Positions 37,533 through 46,845 of a stretch of 64,000 nucleotides of DNA are shown piece after piece. Made by a program: the position numbers and the translations under genes. This DNA comes from Pandoraea pneumonica. GTDB lineage: Bacteria > Pseudomonadota > Gammaproteobacteria > Burkholderiales > Burkholderiaceae. Numbering within the stretch: position 1 is the first letter of the stretch; each line of letters starts with the position of its first letter. The stretch is from contig NZ_CABPSK010000002.1 of the NCBI RefSeq assembly GCF_902459645.1, forward strand, positions 1,240,001 to 1,304,000. The letters run 5' to 3'. Below the pieces are notes generated by a model that searched no databases, was not told where the DNA came from, and worked only from the letters and a program-made list of their open reading frames with translations.

Positions 37533-37540
37533 GGCAGGGC

Positions 37541-37603
37541 GTTGTCCGTGTCGCGCACGTTGCCCGTGTTGCCGGTGTTATCCGCTTCGGCCGAGTCGGC
37601 CGG
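37541..37603. repeat. Degenerate 9-bp-period tandem repeat after pyrC
   Basis: Seven consecutive 9-mers begin 9 bases after the pyrC stop: GTTGTCCGT, GTCGCGCAC, GTTGCCCGT, GTTGCCGGT, GTTATCCGC, TTCGGCCGA, GTCGGCCGG. They overlap the predicted start of the DUF3025 gene. Confidence 0.5.
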
Positions 37604-38429
37604 ACCGTACGGGGCGGACTCGCTGACAGAAATCGACTGGCCGCAGCCATGGTTCGCTGCGGTCAGGGCGCACGGGCAGGGTGCGCTCGCCAGCGGCGAC
37701 TGGCGTGCAGCGCTGTCCTCGCGCGCGAGGGCGGCCGCCCAGGTCAGCGGGCACGGCGAGCCGCTGTGCTTCGTCGAACAAGCGGATTTGCCCGAAGGGA
37801 CGGCTTACGAAGCGTTCATCGCCGCGACCGGCGGGGTGCCGACCCGGCCCAATCTGCACGACTTCTTCAATGGACTGATCTGGCTGGCCTATCCGCGCAG
37901 CAAGGCGGCGCTCAACGCCCGGCAGGCCGCGGCCATCGCGGCTGATGGCGTGCAAGCCACCCGTGGGGCGACCCGCGATGCGGCAACCTTGTTCGACGAA
38001 AACGCGGTCATTTTTGCCTGTAGCGACCCGGCCTTGGGCGCCGCGCTGCGTGGCTTCGACTGGCAAACCTTGTTCGTCACACGCCGCGCCGACTGGGGGC
38101 ACGCGTGTGAGGTGCAGCCGTTCGGGCATGCCTTGCTGGAAAAGCTGGTCACGCCCTACAAGGCGATCACGGCGCACGCATGGATTGTCGATGTGCCGGG
38201 CGACTACTTCGATCTGACCCTCGCTGAACGCCTCGAATGGCTCGACGCCCAGTTGGCGCCGGGACTGGCGGGCATCCCGTTCACGCCGCGCGACTTCGCG
38301 CCGCTGCCTGTGCTCGGCATCCCGGGCTGGTCGCCAGCGAACGGCGATCCGGACTATTACCGCGACACTTCGGTGTTTCGCCCGGGGCGACGGGCCGATT
38401 TGCCAAGCGGGACGCCGTCAGGGCGGTAA
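37548..38429 (+). CDS. DUF3025 domain protein
   Basis: A protein of about 293 residues containing the DUF3025 region: NLHDFFNGLIWLAYPRSKAA, LFDENAVIFACSDPAL, FGHALLEKLVTPYKAITAHA and YRDTSVFRPGRRA. The function is unknown. The start is uncertain because it lies in a 9-bp repeat with several GTG/TTG codons; I chose the GTG at 37548, 8 bases after an AGGG, over the TTG at 37542. It follows pyrC by 15 bp. Confidence 0.8.
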   Translation: MSRTLPVLPVLSASAESAGPYGADSLTEIDWPQPWFAAVRAHGQGALASGDWRAALSSRARAAAQVSGHGEPLCFVEQADLPEGTAYEAFIAATGGVPTRPNLHDFFNGLIWLAYPRSKAALNARQAAAIAADGVQATRGATRDAATLFDENAVIFACSDPALGAALRGFDWQTLFVTRRADWGHACEVQPFGHALLEKLVTPYKAITAHAWIVDVPGDYFDLTLAERLEWLDAQLAPGLAGIPFTPRDFAPLPVLGIPGWSPANGDPDYYRDTSVFRPGRRADLPSGTPSGR

Positions 38430-38479
38430 TCCGGGGCGATCGGGCGTGGGCCGGGCGTGCGCGTGATACACTTCGGCCC

Positions 38480-38888
<409 letters not shown>

Positions 38889-38903
38889 ATCGATACAAAA
38901 GCG

Positions 38904-38934
38904 AAAGGCTCCCGTGAGGGAGCCTTTTGTCTTT
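38904..38934 (+). terminator. Rho-independent terminator after rnpB
   Basis: AAAGGCTCCC (38904-38913), loop GTGA, GGGAGCCTTTT (38918-38928), then a T-rich tail. Confidence 0.9.
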
Positions 38935-39005
38935 CTGCGCTTGCGCTACGTTGGCAGCCTCGCGGCGAGGCAGAGCTTGCGCTCGCCGTCAGTCTGCCGC
39001 GAGCT

Positions 39006-39428
39006 TTAGCCTTCGACGATTTCCACGCTGTGCGTGAGCTCCGCCGTCTTGGCGAGCATGATCGACGCCGAGCAGTACTTGTCGTGCGAGAGCGTCACGG
39101 CGCGCTCGACGGTGGCCGGGTTCAGGTTGCGGCCCGTCACGGTGAAGTGGAAGTGAATCTTCGTGAAGACCTTGGGATCTTCGCTGGCGCGCTCGGCCTT
39201 GAGCGTCACGCTGCAATCCTTGACCTCGGCACGGCTCTTCTTGAGGATCAGCACCACGTCGTACGCCGTGCACCCGCCGGTGCCGACCAGCAGCATCTCC
39301 ATCGGACGCGGCGCCTGATTGTGGCCACCTCCCTCCGGCGCTCCGTCCATCGCGACAATGTGACCGCTTCCCGTCTGCGCGATGAAGGCCATGCCATCCT
39401 GGCCCATCCAGCTAACCTTGCATTCCAT
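39006..39428 (-). CDS. OsmC family protein (peroxide reductase-like)
   Basis: A 140-residue OsmC/Ohr-fold protein. The two family cysteines are in LLVGTGGCTAYDVVLILKKS and HDKYCSASIML. It probably reduces organic peroxides with these thiols, but YhfA-like members of the family have no proven activity, and the spacing resembles that subgroup. The ATG at 39428 (MECKVSWMGQDGM) is preferred to a TTG at 39455. An ATTGTA at 39462-39467 reads TACAAT on this strand and could be its -10. Confidence 0.88.
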   Translation of the reverse strand: MECKVSWMGQDGMAFIAQTGSGHIVAMDGAPEGGGHNQAPRPMEMLLVGTGGCTAYDVVLILKKSRAEVKDCSVTLKAERASEDPKVFTKIHFHFTVTGRNLNPATVERAVTLSHDKYCSASIMLAKTAELTHSVEIVEG

Positions 39429-39733
39429 ATCTTGATACCCCGAATTCTCGTTCAAGCAAAAATTGTAGCGGCTTCCGCAATAGTGCGTACGATGCCGTCC
39501 GACATGCGCCGCAGGCCCCAGAAATAGCCTCGGTTGTTGCGTCGCAATATTGGCGCTTTTTTGATCGCATTTTCAGGGGGAAAAACCCTAAATTTAGGCG
39601 GAAGCCTCTAGGGGAGGGCGCAGATTGCGGAGTGATTGTGTTGCAACTTATTGAATTTGAATGGATATTCGTCGATTCATGATTTTTGCGTTGATTTCAC
39701 ATTGTGGTGTTGTATTTCGCACTATAAATTTTC

Positions 39734-39762
39734 TTGCAACGCACCATCGTCTTTGCTAGACT
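39734..39762 (+). promoter_or_regulatory. Sigma70-type promoter of the predicted small RNA
   Basis: TTGCAA (39734-39739), a 17-bp spacer, TAGACT (39757-39762). This is the best-spaced -35/-10 pair in the region and predicts a start near 39769. Confidence 0.6.
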
Positions 39763-39768
39763 TCAGTC

Positions 39769-39867
39769 ATTGGTTGTTGTGCTTCACAGCAATTCTGCAA
39801 GTGTCTCCTCCACCCTCCTCCTTTGGTGGATTTAACCCGGACCCAATGAGGTTCGGGTTTTTTTTTG
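39769..39867 (+). ncRNA. Predicted ~100-nt small RNA with an anti-Shine-Dalgarno hairpin loop
   Basis: Three stem-loops follow the predicted start. The first is TTGTTGTG/CACAGCAA with a CTT loop (39774-39792). The second is TCCACC/GGTGGA (39809-39814 and 39825-39830), whose 10-nt loop CTCCTCCTTT contains CCTCCTTT, the same as the 3' end of 16S rRNA. The third is an intrinsic terminator (39834-39859) with a run of T. Such a loop could pair with Shine-Dalgarno sequences of mRNAs. I recall an Rfam family of betaproteobacterial toxic small RNAs with an anti-SD, and this may belong to it; that is not verified. It lies just upstream of the rplM-rpsI ribosomal protein genes. Confidence 0.65.
39834..39867 (+). 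terminator. Strong intrinsic terminator of the predicted small RNA
   Basis: AACCCGGACC (39834-39843) pairs with GGTTCGGGTT (39850-39859, one G-U), followed by at least seven further T. Confidence 0.93.
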
Positions 39868-39879
39868 TGCGCCCGAAAA

Positions 39880-39910
39880 GTCCGGTTTACCTAAGTGCGT
39901 TTACCGGACG
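39880..39910. promoter_or_regulatory. Inverted repeat overlapping the rplM -35
   Basis: GTCCGGT (39880-39886) and ACCGGAC (39904-39910) are perfect 7-bp arms. The right arm covers the putative -35 (39902-39907) of rplM, so a bound protein would block the promoter. Confidence 0.35.
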
Positions 39911-39930
39911 GGTGTTTTTTCTGTATAATC
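39902..39930 (+). promoter_or_regulatory. rplM promoter
   Basis: A perfect -10 TATAAT at 39925-39930 with a weak -35 (TTACCG, 39902-39907) 17 bp upstream. It predicts a leader of about 140 nt before rplM, long enough for ribosomal-protein feedback control. Confidence 0.6.
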
Positions 39931-40077
39931 AACGGCTTTTCCGGAAATGCCCACGGAAAAAGCATCAGGGAGAGCCTGCAAGCACAGGACTGCGCCATGC
40001 AACTCGCAAGGACGCGGCCGGCAGACAAGCAGGAAGTTGGTGTCTATGGGGCAAGAAGTTTTTTAATTGGATCGATC

Positions 40078-40506
40078 ATGAAGACGTTTTCCGCTAAGCC
40101 GGCAGAGGTGACGCGCGAATGGTTTGTGATTGACGCGACGGACAAAGTCCTCGGCCGTGTCGCCAGCGAAGTGGCACGCCGTCTGCGCGGCAAGCACAAA
40201 CCGGAATTCACGCCGCACGTTGACACGGGTGATTACATCATCATCGTCAATGCTGCCAAGCTGAAGGTCACGGGCGCAAAGCAAACCGATAAGAAGTACT
40301 ACCGTCACACGGGTTACCCGGGCGGTATCTACGAAACCACGTTTGGCAAGATGCAAGAGCGTTTCCCGGGCCGTGCGCTCGAGAAAGCCGTGAAGGGCAT
40401 GCTGCCGAAGGGTCCGCTGGGCTACGCGATGATCAAGAAGCTGAAGGTTTACGCCGACGGCAACCATCCGCACGAAGCTCAGCAACCGAAGTCGCTCGAG
40501 ATCTAA
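40078..40506 (+). CDS. rplM: 50S ribosomal protein L13
   Basis: A 142-residue L13. It starts [53 protein letters not shown] and HPHEAQQP are characteristic. L13 is an early assembly protein of the large subunit. It is followed after 10 bp by rpsI, the standard L13-S9 operon. Confidence 0.98.
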   Translation: MKTFSAKPAEVTREWFVIDATDKVLGRVASEVARRLRGKHKPEFTPHVDTGDYIIIVNAAKLKVTGAKQTDKKYYRHTGYPGGIYETTFGKMQERFPGRALEKAVKGMLPKGPLGYAMIKKLKVYADGNHPHEAQQPKSLEI

Positions 40507-40516
40507 GGGCCACGCC

Positions 40517-40912
40517 ATGTTCAAAAACGATTGGAATTACGGCACCGGCCGTCGCAAGAGCGCAGTTGCTCGTGTGTTCATCAAGGCTGGCAAGGGCGAC
40601 ATCGTCGTCAATGGCAAGCCGATCAAAGAGTACTTCGCTCGCGAAACGTCGCTGATGATCGTTCGTCAGCCGCTCGAGTTGACCAACCACGCTGAAACGT
40701 TCGACATCAAAGTCAACGTGTCGGGCGGCGGTGAAACGGGTCAAGCCGGTGCGGTTCGTCACGGCATCACGCGTGCACTGATCGACTACGACGCGACCCT
40801 CAAGCCGTCGCTGTCGACCGCTGGTTTCGTTACCCGCGATGCTCGTGAAGTCGAACGTAAGAAGGTTGGTCTGCACAAGGCCCGCCGTCGCAAGCAATTC
40901 TCGAAGCGTTAA
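40517..40912 (+). CDS. rpsI: 30S ribosomal protein S9
   Basis: A 131-residue S9 with the basic C-terminal tail ending FSKR that reaches the P-site t[23 protein letters not shown] and [14 protein letters not shown] are diagnostic. It is co-transcribed with rplM and is followed by a hairpin and a terminator. Confidence 0.98.
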   Translation: MFKNDWNYGTGRRKSAVARVFIKAGKGDIVVNGKPIKEYFARETSLMIVRQPLELTNHAETFDIKVNVSGGGETGQAGAVRHGITRALIDYDATLKPSLSTAGFVTRDAREVERKKVGLHKARRRKQFSKR

Positions 40913-40932
40913 TCGCACGAGTGTGCTTGTTG

Positions 40933-40957
40933 GGATCTGTCGAGACTCGGCAGATCC
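40933..40957. repeat. 7-bp inverted repeat after rpsI
   Basis: GGATCTG (40933-40939) and CAGATCC (40951-40957), directly before the terminator. It may add structure to the 3' end of the rplM-rpsI mRNA. Confidence 0.4.
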
Positions 40958-40961
40958 GGAG

Positions 40962-40990
40962 AAAGGCCGCCTCGCGCGGCCTTTTTTCTT
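40962..40990 (+). terminator. Rho-independent terminator after rpsI
   Basis: AAAGGCCGC (40962-40970) pairs with GCGGCCTTT (40976-40984), followed by a T-rich tail. Confidence 0.9.
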
Positions 40991-41085
40991 TGGTATTTCC
41001 GTTGTGATGTTTTCCGCGTGGCGCCGCCTCACACGTGTCGTCGAAGCTTGATAGAATCGCGGTTCCGATTTAGTAGGGGTGGGAC

Positions 41086-42129
41086 ATGGTCAAGGTAGGT
41101 ATCGTAGGCGGCACCGGCTATACCGGTGTGGAACTGCTCCGTTTGCTGGCACAGCACCCGGAAGTGAAACTGACGGCGATTACCTCGCGCAAAGAAGCGG
41201 GCACGTTGGTCGCCGACATGTATCCGAACCTGCGCGGCCGTGTCGATCTGGCGTTTTGCACGCCCGATGACGCCCGTCTGACCGATTGCGACGTGGTCTT
41301 CTTCGCCACCCCGCACGGCGTGGCGATGGCGCAAGCGCGCGAATTGCTCGCCGCCGGTGTGCGCGTGATCGACCTGGCCGCCGACTTCCGTCTCAAGGAC
41401 ACGGCCACGTTCGAGAAGTGGTACGGCATGCCGCACGCCTGCCCCGATATTCTCGAAGAAGCCGTGTACGGCCTGCCCGAAATCAATCGTGAGCAGATCA
41501 AACAGGCGCGTGTCATCGGCCTGCCGGGCTGCTATCCGACGTCGGTGCAACTCGGTTACGCGCCGCTGTTCGCCGGTGGCCGTAAGCTGGTCGATCCGAA
41601 GCACCTGATCGCCGACGCCAAGTCGGGCGCGAGCGGTGCCGGTCGCAAGGGCGAGACGTCGTTGATCCTGGCCGAGACGCTGGACAATTTCAAGGCGTAT
41701 GGCGTGAAGGGCCATCGCCACCATCCGGAAATCAAGCAGGGGCTGGAAGCGATCGCTGGCTACGATGTCGGCCTGACGTTCGTGCCGCACCTGCTGCCGA
41801 CGATTCGCGGTATCCACTCGACGCTGTACGCGACGATTCTGCCCGAAGCGCGCGATACCGATTTCCAGCAGTTGTTTGAAACGTATTACGAGAATGAGCC
41901 GTTCGTTGACGTGCTGCCGGCGGGTTCGATGCCGGAAACGCGTTGGGTGCGCGCGTCGAACTATGTGCGCATGGCGGTGCATCGCCCGGGCAATGAAGAC
42001 ACGCTGGTTATCCTCGTGGTCGAGGACAACCTGGTCAAGGGCGCGTCCGGTCAGGGCGTGCAGTGTATGAACCTGATGTTCGGCTTGCCGGAGAACATGG
42101 GTCTGACCCATATTCCCGTACTGCCGTAA
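41086..42129 (+). CDS. argC: N-acetyl-gamma-glutamyl-phosphate reductase
   Basis: A 347-residue reductase of arginine synthesis (third step, NADPH-dependent). The N-terminal nucleotide loop is [20 protein letters not shown]. The catalytic Cys149 lies in [13 protein letters not shown], and the catalytic His region is GHRHHPEI. Type I length is normal. The order rplM-rpsI-argC-erpA is usual in Burkholderiales. Confidence 0.96.
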   Translation: MVKVGIVGGTGYTGVELLRLLAQHPEVKLTAITSRKEAGTLVADMYPNLRGRVDLAFCTPDDARLTDCDVVFFATPHGVAMAQARELLAAGVRVIDLAADFRLKDTATFEKWYGMPHACPDILEEAVYGLPEINREQIKQARVIGLPGCYPTSVQLGYAPLFAGGRKLVDPKHLIADAKSGASGAGRKGETSLILAETLDNFKAYGVKGHRHHPEIKQGLEAIAGYDVGLTFVPHLLPTIRGIHSTLYATILPEARDTDFQQLFETYYENEPFVDVLPAGSMPETRWVRASNYVRMAVHRPGNEDTLVILVVEDNLVKGASGQGVQCMNLMFGLPENMGLTHIPVLP

Positions 42130-42226
42130 CGGTATTTTTTGTCCCTAAGCTCTTGATTTTTCTGCCGTCGGCACGATTTCGGAATAGGGAATAGAATGGT
42201 ACCCAACCGAATTATGGAGATTTGCG

Positions 42227-42592
42227 ATGAACGCACCGCTTGAGGCCGCCGTCACGGAAATGCCCGCGTTTCTGGTCTTTACCGACAGCGCCGCGGACAA
42301 GGTCAAGCAACTGATCGACGAAGAAGGCAACCCGGAACTCAAACTGCGCGTTTTCGTGCAGGGTGGCGGTTGCTCCGGCTTTCAGTATGGTTTCACCTTC
42401 GACGAAGACGTGAACGAAGATGACACCGTGCTCGACAAGAACGGCGTTTCGCTGCTGATCGACTCGATGAGCTACCAATACCTGGTGGGCGCCGAGATCG
42501 ACTACAAAGAAGATATCAACGGCGCACAGTTCGTGATCAAGAACCCGAACGCTTCCACGACCTGTGGTTGCGGCTCGTCGTTCTCGGTCTGA
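42227..42592 (+). CDS. erpA: Iron-sulfur cluster insertion protein ErpA
   Basis: A 121-residue A-type Fe-S carrier. The three ligand cysteines are Cys49 ([11 protein letters not shown]) and Cys113/Cys115 (TTCGCGSSF). ErpA delivers Fe-S clusters to apoproteins such as IspG/IspH. A TATGGAGAT Shine-Dalgarno precedes the ATG. It is monocistronic or follows argC by 97 bp, and ends at a bidirectional terminator. Confidence 0.95.
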   Translation: MNAPLEAAVTEMPAFLVFTDSAADKVKQLIDEEGNPELKLRVFVQGGGCSGFQYGFTFDEDVNEDDTVLDKNGVSLLIDSMSYQYLVGAEIDYKEDINGAQFVIKNPNASTTCGCGSSFSV

Positions 42593-42623
42593 GCGACACG
42601 ACGGCAGCATCCGGAAGTACACA

Positions 42624-42653
42624 GAGAAAAGGGCCCGCAAGGGCCCTTTTCTC
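42624..42653. terminator. Bidirectional Rho-independent terminator
   Basis: GAGAAAAGGGCCC, loop GCAA, GGGCCCTTTTCTC: a perfect 13-bp stem between convergent erpA and anmK. Confidence 0.95.
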
Positions 42654-42684
42654 GTTAACGCGCTATTCGTGCGATGCCTCGCCG

Positions 42685-43842
42685 TCAGCGCGGGTAGATC
42701 GCCCCGAGGACGCGCAAACCGGCTGCGCCGGTCACCGACGGCAGATTCCCCGGCAGGCGCGCCAGACAGCGCTCGGCGAGCCACGCGAACGCTAGGGCTT
42801 CGACCTGATGCGGGGGCACGCCCAGTGCATCGGTGGTCGCGACCGTGACGCCCGGTAGGCGGGCCGCGATGGCCTGCATCAACGCCTGATTGCGCGTGCC
42901 GCCACCGCAGGCGTAGAAGCCTTTGCAGTCCGGTGCATAACGCAGCACGTCCGCAGCCACGCACGCTGCCGTCAGGGCGACGAGCGTTGCCTGCACGTCC
43001 ACTGGCGCAATGCCCGGGAAGGCGGCCAAATGGGCGTCCAACCACGCGGCGTGAAAGAGATCGCGTCCGGTGCTCTTGGGCGGTGTCTGCGCGAAATAGG
43101 GTTCGCTAAGCAATGCAGCGAGCAGGGCGTCGTGAACGCGTCCGCTGGCACCCCACTGACCGCCCTCGTCATAGGGCTTGCCGATATGCCGAGCCGCCCA
43201 GCCATCGAGCAGAGCATTGCCCGGGCCGCAGTCGAAACCGGTCACCGGTTTGCCTGAGGCTGCCGCAGGCAGAATCGTCACGTTGCTGATGCCGCCGAGA
43301 TTGCACACGACGCGCGTCTCGCCAGCCTCCGAAAACTTTGCTTGGTGATAGGCGGGCACCAACGGCGCACCTTGCCCGCCCGCGGCAACGTCACGGCTGC
43401 GTATGTCAGCGACGATGTCGATGCCCGTCAACTCGGCAATCAGCGCTGGCGCGTTCAACTGGCGTGTGTAACCGACCCCGTCAAACTCCCCGGGACGATG
43501 GCGAATCGTCTGCCCGTGCGCACCGACCGCGGTAATGGCGGACGCAGGCAAACCGGCGCGCTCAAGCAAGGCTTTCACGCAGTCGGCGTAATGACGCGCG
43601 AGGGCGTTGGCCGCGAGCGCTTCCCGATGCAGTTCGTTCTCGGATGGGGCTTGCAGCACCATCAGCGTTTCACGCAAATCCGCGGGAAACGCGATGTACG
43701 CCTCGGCGAGCACTTTGCCGCTGGGCGACGCAACGAGCACGCCGTCGACACCGTCGAGGCTGGTGCCGGACATGAGGCCGATAAAGTGGGAAGTTGCTGC
43801 GATGGCGGCCGGATGGGCGCCTTGGGAAGCGGTGTCAGTCAT
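42685..43842 (-). CDS. anmK: Anhydro-N-acetylmuramic acid kinase
   Basis: A 385-residue kinase of cell-wall recycling, which opens and phosphorylates anhydroMurNAc to give MurNAc-6-P. The ATP-binding [16 protein letters not shown] opens the fold; [34 protein letters not shown] and [14 protein letters not shown] are diagnostic. It lies 126 bp downstream of the M23 peptidase gene on the same strand, a functional pairing in murein turnover. Confidence 0.95.
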   Translation of the reverse strand: MTDTASQGAHPAAIAATSHFIGLMSGTSLDGVDGVLVASPSGKVLAEAYIAFPADLRETLMVLQAPSENELHREALAANALARHYADCVKALLERAGLPASAITAVGAHGQTIRHRPGEFDGVGYTRQLNAPALIAELTGIDIVADIRSRDVAAGGQGAPLVPAYHQAKFSEAGETRVVCNLGGISNVTILPAAASGKPVTGFDCGPGNALLDGWAARHIGKPYDEGGQWGASGRVHDALLAALLSEPYFAQTPPKSTGRDLFHAAWLDAHLAAFPGIAPVDVQATLVALTAACVAADVLRYAPDCKGFYACGGGTRNQALMQAIAARLPGVTVATTDALGVPPHQVEALAFAWLAERCLARLPGNLPSVTGAAGLRVLGAIYPR

Positions 43843-43968
43843 GAGCGGAGCGCAGACGTTCAGGGGAAGCCGGAGGACGTTTCACACCGTCCGGCGGTGC
43901 GTGCATATTGCAAAAATCATCGCAAAATATTGCACGCAACCACCGCACGGTGCGGCCTCCAGCATACC

Positions 43969-45339
43969 TTAATCGCGCTCGGCGACTTGCACGGTTCGCA
44001 TCAGATCGATGCGCTTGAGCAGGTTGGCTGCATACATATCGAACAGCTTCAGGCGCGGGCCCGCGAGCGGTGCCACGGCGGCCACATCGGTGGCAAACGG
44101 ATTGCGCGGCACGTTCTTGTAGCGCAGTTCGTAATGCAGATGCGGGCCGGTGGCCCAGCCGGTCTGGCCGACAAAGCCGATGACCTGACCTTGCGTCACA
44201 CGGGCGCCCGGCTTCAGGCCGGAACTGAAGCCCGACAAGTGGGCGTAGCGCGTCTGGTAATCACCGGCATGGTTGATCTCGATGAGATTGCCGTAACCGT
44301 TTTGCTTGCCGACGAACTTCACCACACCGTCGCCCGCCGCAAACACGCGCGTGCCGACAGGTGCGGCGAGATCGACGCCTTCGTGCTTCTTCCACTGGTG
44401 CTGGAACGGATGCTCACGGCCACCGAACGCCGACGAGATACGCGAGAACTCCACCGGGGTGCGCAGGAAGGCCTGCTTGAGATTGCGCCCGTCGAAGCCG
44501 TAATACGCGCCGTCTGCCGAGCCTTGCGGGTCGGCGTACCAAATGGCCTGATGTGTCTTGCCTTGGTTGATGAACTCGATGGCGAGAATGCGGCCGGTGC
44601 GCACGGTGCGGTCTTGCTGCTTGACCACTTCGTACACGAGCCGGAAGCGATCGCCACGGCGCACGTCGCGCTGGAAGTTGATCACACCGGAGAAGATATT
44701 GACCATCTGCGCGACGACGGCATCGGGCACGCCCGCGTCGTCCATGGCCGTGAAGAAGTTACCCGCGATGGCACCCGAGCGCATGGCCCATTCGGTGTCG
44801 CTCGCGAGCTGATCGATGCGCGCGCCCAGCTTGCCGCTGTCGTTGCGCTCGATCACCAGCTGCTGGCCATTGGCCGTGCCGGTCGAGATAACGGTGGAGA
44901 GTGTGACGAGCTTGCCGTCGTCGTCGGTTTCGGCCTGAACGACCTGACCGGCGGGCACGCCGATGAGACGCCGTGCAACGGCATTCTCGCGGATGAAGCG
45001 CTCGGCAGCGGGGTCTTGAATCGACAGGCGTGAAAGCATGTCGCCAAGCGTCTCGCCGCGCCGCAGCGCCACTTGATGGATGAAGGTCTGAGGTTGCGCG
45101 TCGAGCTGCTGGATTTGTCGGGCCAGATCGGGGAAGGTGAGCGGCAGCGTGATGCTTGCACCATTGCGTGCCGAGTCCGGCACCATGGGAGCCACGCCGA
45201 ATGCGGTCACCATTCCCAACGTCAGGGCCGAACCGACCGTCGCCACGATTTGCACCTTTCTGCGACGGTGCTTCGGCTGCGTGGGATCGATCAGGGTCAG
45301 CAGTTCACGCGCAAAAAAATCACGGAGTTTTGGCCACAT
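43969..45339 (-). CDS. M23 family murein DD-endopeptidase
   Basis: A 456-residue protein with one N-terminal transmembrane segment (about 30-50, VQIVATVGSALTLGMVTAFG), an OapA/LysM-like middle part (RRGETLGDMLSRLSI) and a C-terminal LytM domain. Zinc ligands appear in HEGVDLAAPVGTRVFAAGDG and the GPHLHYELR motif. It should cut peptidoglycan cross-links in the periplasm, like MepM. It is divergent from tyrS and upstream of anmK. The ATG at 45339 (MWPKLRDFF) is chosen over a start at 45387 that would add a non-conserved segment. Confidence 0.92.
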   Translation of the reverse strand: MWPKLRDFFARELLTLIDPTQPKHRRRKVQIVATVGSALTLGMVTAFGVAPMVPDSARNGASITLPLTFPDLARQIQQLDAQPQTFIHQVALRRGETLGDMLSRLSIQDPAAERFIRENAVARRLIGVPAGQVVQAETDDDGKLVTLSTVISTGTANGQQLVIERNDSGKLGARIDQLASDTEWAMRSGAIAGNFFTAMDDAGVPDAVVAQMVNIFSGVINFQRDVRRGDRFRLVYEVVKQQDRTVRTGRILAIEFINQGKTHQAIWYADPQGSADGAYYGFDGRNLKQAFLRTPVEFSRISSAFGGREHPFQHQWKKHEGVDLAAPVGTRVFAAGDGVVKFVGKQNGYGNLIEINHAGDYQTRYAHLSGFSSGLKPGARVTQGQVIGFVGQTGWATGPHLHYELRYKNVPRNPFATDVAAVAPLAGPRLKLFDMYAANLLKRIDLMRTVQVAERD

Positions 45340-45515
45340 CACGTAAAATTCTGCGCAACTTACGAAAAAGCCCGGGCGGAGCGACACGCTTCGAATTGCC
45401 TTCCGGCAACCCGGCGGCGCCTTGGCCCGAGCCGAGAATTGAGCGGCGATTATAGCAGACGCGCCAACATCTCTTGCGTTGGGGGAAATCCCAACGCAGT
45501 CTGGATATAGAAGTT

Positions 45516-46760
45516 ATGACAAGTGAACACACACTCACCCCGGAAAAGACGTACCCAGTGACTGACGCCACGCGGGCCGCTATGGCGATCGCCAAGCGCG
45601 GCTGCGACGAGCTGCTGGTGGAGGAGGAGTTCCTCCAGAAGCTGGCTCGCAGCGAAGCCACCGGCAAGCCGTTGCGTATCAAGCTGGGCCTGGACCCGAC
45701 CGCGCCGGACATCCACATCGGCCACACGGTGGTGCTCAACAAGATGCGCCAGTTGCAGGATCTGGGGCACACGGTCATTTTCCTGATCGGCGACTTCACC
45801 TCGCTGATCGGCGACCCGTCGGGCCGTAACAGCACCCGCCCGCCGCTCACGCGCGAGCAGATCGAGGCGAACGCCAAGACCTATTTCGAGCAGGCCGCGC
45901 TGGTGCTCGACCGCAGCAAGACCGAGATTCGCTACAACAGCGAGTGGTCGATGAAGCTGGGCGCCGACGGCATGATCAAGCTCGCGTCGCGCTACACCAT
46001 GGCGCGCATGCTCGAGCGTGAAGACTTCACCAAGCGTTTCCAAGGTGGCGTGCCGATCGCGATTCACGAATTCCTGTACCCGCTCATGCAGGGTTACGAC
46101 TCGGTGGCACTGGAGTCGGATCTGGAACTGGGCGGCACCGACCAGAAGTTCAATCTGCTGGTGGGCCGCGAGCTGCAAAAGCAATACGGTCAGGAGCCGC
46201 AGTGCATTCTGACGATGCCGCTGCTCGTGGGGCTCGACGGCGTCGAGAAGATGTCGAAGTCCAAGGGCAACTACATCGGTATCAGCGAAAAGCCGAGCGA
46301 GATGTTCGGCAAGCTGATGAGCATCTCGGACGACCTGATGTGGCGCTACTACGAGCTGCTGTCGTTCCGCACGCTCGAAGAGATTGCGCAGCTCAAGCAG
46401 GATGTCGACGGCGGGCGTAACCCGCGCGACGTGAAGGTGTTGCTGGCGCAGGAAATCGTCGCACGCTTCCATTCGCAAGCCGACGCCGAGCGTGCGCTCG
46501 AAGACTTCAACGCACGCGCCAAGGGCGGCGTGCCGGACGACATTCCGGACGTCTCGCTCGACGGCGCGCCGCTGGGCATCGGCCAACTGCTCAAGCAAGC
46601 GGGTCTCGTGCCGTCCACGTCGGAAGCCAACCGCAACATCGATCAAGGCGGTGTGCGCGTCGATGGCGAAGTGGTGTCCGACAAGGGCGCAAAGATCGAG
46701 GCTGGCACCTACGTGGTGCAGGTCGGCAAGCGCCGCTTCGCTCGCGTCACCCTCGCGTAA
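45516..46760 (+). CDS. tyrS: Tyrosyl-tRNA synthetase
   Basis: A 414-residue class I synthetase, TyrRS of the TyrZ-like length. The HIGH signature is at about residue 67 ([12 protein letters not shown]) and KMSKS at about 245. The C-terminal S4 domain is [20 protein letters not shown]. The ATG at 45516 is preferred; an in-frame start at 45474 has no family support. It is divergent from the M23 gene with 176 bp between. Confidence 0.95.
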   Translation: MTSEHTLTPEKTYPVTDATRAAMAIAKRGCDELLVEEEFLQKLARSEATGKPLRIKLGLDPTAPDIHIGHTVVLNKMRQLQDLGHTVIFLIGDFTSLIGDPSGRNSTRPPLTREQIEANAKTYFEQAALVLDRSKTEIRYNSEWSMKLGADGMIKLASRYTMARMLEREDFTKRFQGGVPIAIHEFLYPLMQGYDSVALESDLELGGTDQKFNLLVGRELQKQYGQEPQCILTMPLLVGLDGVEKMSKSKGNYIGISEKPSEMFGKLMSISDDLMWRYYELLSFRTLEEIAQLKQDVDGGRNPRDVKVLLAQEIVARFHSQADAERALEDFNARAKGGVPDDIPDVSLDGAPLGIGQLLKQAGLVPSTSEANRNIDQGGVRVDGEVVSDKGAKIEAGTYVVQVGKRRFARVTLA

Positions 46761-46764
46761 TGGT

Positions 46765-46836
46765 GCCTTCGCGTCGCCATTCGTCGGTTGTGCGGGTTTT
46801 GCTGCTCTCGCGGGTTTCGCCGATTTCACCGGTAGG
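46765..46836. repeat. Degenerate 9-bp-period tandem repeat between tyrS and dtd
   Basis: Eight 9-mers in a row: GCCTTCGCG, TCGCCATTC, GTCGGTTGT, GCGGGTTTT, GCTGCTCTC, GCGGGTTTC, GCCGATTTC, ACCGGTAGG. It fills nearly the whole 85-bp gap. Confidence 0.5.
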
Positions 46837-46845
46837 TAGCCGCGC

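Larger units (their letters stand above)
39429..40077. other. 649-bp non-coding region between the OsmC gene and rplM
   Basis: No gene supported by family features occurs here. The left part (39456-39733) is relatively AT-rich and includes short inverted repeats but no feature I can name. The right part contains a predicted small RNA with its own promoter and terminator, then the rplM promoter and a 140-nt rplM leader; these are listed separately. Confidence 0.5.

Noticed and set aside
39636-40097. An open frame of 153 codons through the rplM upstream region
   Set aside because: It crosses the small RNA terminator and the rplM promoter, has no Shine-Dalgarno and no family resemblance.
43843-43968. 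Possible terminator between the M23 peptidase gene and anmK (CCGCAC/GTGCGG hairpin)
   Set aside because: The hairpin has no T run in the minus-strand direction, so read-through from the peptidase gene into anmK is as likely.
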